A program made the position numbers and the translations under genes. Positions 4,831 to 5,366 of a DNA stretch of 5,366 bases are shown here, piece by piece. The DNA is taken from NCBI GenBank assembly GCA_019242465.1, contig JAFAVL010000651.1:1-5366 (forward strand). The letters run 5' to 3'. Within the stretch, counting starts at the first letter, position 1. Each line of letters opens with the position of its first letter. Below the pieces are notes generated by a model. It was not told where the DNA came from and ran no database searches. It was given only the letters and a program-made list of their open reading frames with translations. The stretch comes from Chroococcidiopsidaceae cyanobacterium CP_BM_RX_35. Lineage in GTDB: Bacteria > Cyanobacteriota > Cyanobacteriia > Cyanobacteriales > Chroococcidiopsidaceae.

Positions 4831-4911
4831 GGCACAGAATCCAAGAGCTTTCTTGTTAATCTAACTCAGAAAACACTGTTAATAGTTAGCTGTTAGGTTG
4901 ATTTTTGTTGC
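4831..4911. promoter_or_regulatory. Divergent promoter region between ycf34 and the tRNA nucleotidyltransferase gene
   Basis: These 81 nt must hold the start signals of both genes unless ycf34 is transcribed from inside its neighbour. I see no convincing -35/-10 pair. There are three GTTA motifs with a 7-nt period (4878, 4885, 4892) and a small inverted repeat, GTTA-ATC-TAAC (4855-4865). Confidence 0.45.
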
Positions 4912-5366
4912 ATGCACGAGTATTCTCTGTCTGCCCTCTCTCCCCAAAATTGGCCTTTTAGCTTGGAATGCCTCCCCAAAGGTGCTTACTTAGTAGGCGG
5001 TGCTGTACGAGATGCTTTGTTAGGACGTCGCTGCGAGTACCTAGATTTGGATTTTGTCTTACCTGCTGATGCTGTGAAGATAGCGCGACAGATAGCTAAT
5101 CGTTATCAAGCAGGGTTTGTCTTGCTTGATGCTGAACGACAAATAGCCAGAGTGGTATTTGAACAAGCAACCGCTGACTTTGCCCAGCAAGAGGGATTCA
5201 CTCTAGCAACTGATCTGCAACGGCGGGACTTCACGGTGAATGCGATCGCCTACAACCCCCATACAGGTGAATTGCTCGATCCCCTAAAAGGCTACGCCGA
5301 TTTGCAACAAGGTTTGCTTTGCATGATATCACTCGCAAATCTACAAGACGATCCCCTACGACTATT
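4912..5366 (+). CDS. CCA tRNA nucleotidyltransferase / poly(A) polymerase family, N-terminal part
   Basis: The frame opens at ATG 4912 and continues past the window end; 151 codons are visible. The product is a class II nucleotidyltransferase of the pol-beta superfamily, which adds C, C and A (or a subset) to tRNA 3' ends from CTP and ATP. Visible motifs are YLVGGAVRDALLG (about 26-38), which binds the triphosphate, the catalytic LDLDFV with two Asp (44-49), RRDFTVNAIAYNP (about 104-116), ELLDPLKGYADL (119-130) and LQDDPLRL at the window edge. Some cyanobacteria split the work between separate CC-adding and A-adding paralogues. The residues that tell them apart lie mostly downstream, so cca is not assigned. 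There is no clear Shine-Dalgarno; the ATG agrees with the usual short N-terminus (SLSALSPQNWPFSLE). Confidence 0.92.
   Translation, partial: MHEYSLSALSPQNWPFSLECLPKGAYLVGGAVRDALLGRRCEYLDLDFVLPADAVKIARQIANRYQAGFVLLDAERQIARVVFEQATADFAQQEGFTLATDLQRRDFTVNAIAYNPHTGELLDPLKGYADLQQGLLCMISLANLQDDPLRL

Noticed and set aside
1..5366. CRISPR array, tRNA or rRNA gene, insertion sequence, prophage
   Set aside because: No regularly spaced repeats, cloverleaf-type sequence, transposase or phage genes were seen; the space is accounted for by the listed genes and short intergenic regions.

Overview
The window looks like cyanobacterial chromosome. Five exact copies of the HIP1 octamer GCGATCGC are present (1625-1632, 3827-3834, 4174-4181, 4415-4422, 5242-5249). 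It encodes Ycf34, a protein confined to cyanobacteria and plastids, and a DUF1400 protein, a domain typical of cyanobacteria. The TsaB and tRNA nucleotidyltransferase sequences also look cyanobacterial. Genus cannot be fixed from the sequence alone.

Left part (1-2849, minus strand): a tight three-gene operon read right to left. It contains a secreted DUF4331 protein (2849-1644), a secreted TPR protein (1640-240) and the start of a NicO-type nickel/cobalt transporter (220 to beyond position 1). The gaps are 3 and 19 nt. All three products begin with a signal peptide or N-terminal membrane segment, so the operon appears to build an envelope system, plausibly for metal transport. Only the transporter has a family-level function, and the roles of the other two are inferred from context. 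A hairpin repeat sits at the 3' end of the TPR gene and encodes its last residues.

Middle (2850-3348): about 500 nt without a long gene. It holds the leader of the DUF4331 operon, a cluster of TGCTCATTTT motifs (two direct, one inverted), a 7-bp palindrome next to a TATAAA box, and a 36-codon membrane-peptide ORF (3097-3207) with a Shine-Dalgarno sequence. A 9-bp inverted repeat lies just upstream of the next gene.

Right part (3349-5366): a secreted stand-alone DUF1400 protein (plus strand) converges on tsaB (minus strand), and their stop codons share the palindrome TTAA. Upstream of tsaB and on the same strand is ycf34, so ycf34-tsaB is probably one transcript. Divergent from ycf34, across 81 nt, is the N-terminal part of a CCA tRNA nucleotidyltransferase, cut by the window end. 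This block joins two tRNA-maturation functions (t6A37 synthesis and 3'-CCA addition) with a photosynthesis-related Fe-S protein.

No rRNA, tRNA, CRISPR array, transposase or phage gene was seen. The most interesting points are the DUF4331-TPR-NicO operon with its possible operator region, the small membrane-peptide ORF, and the repeat-derived tail of the TPR protein.
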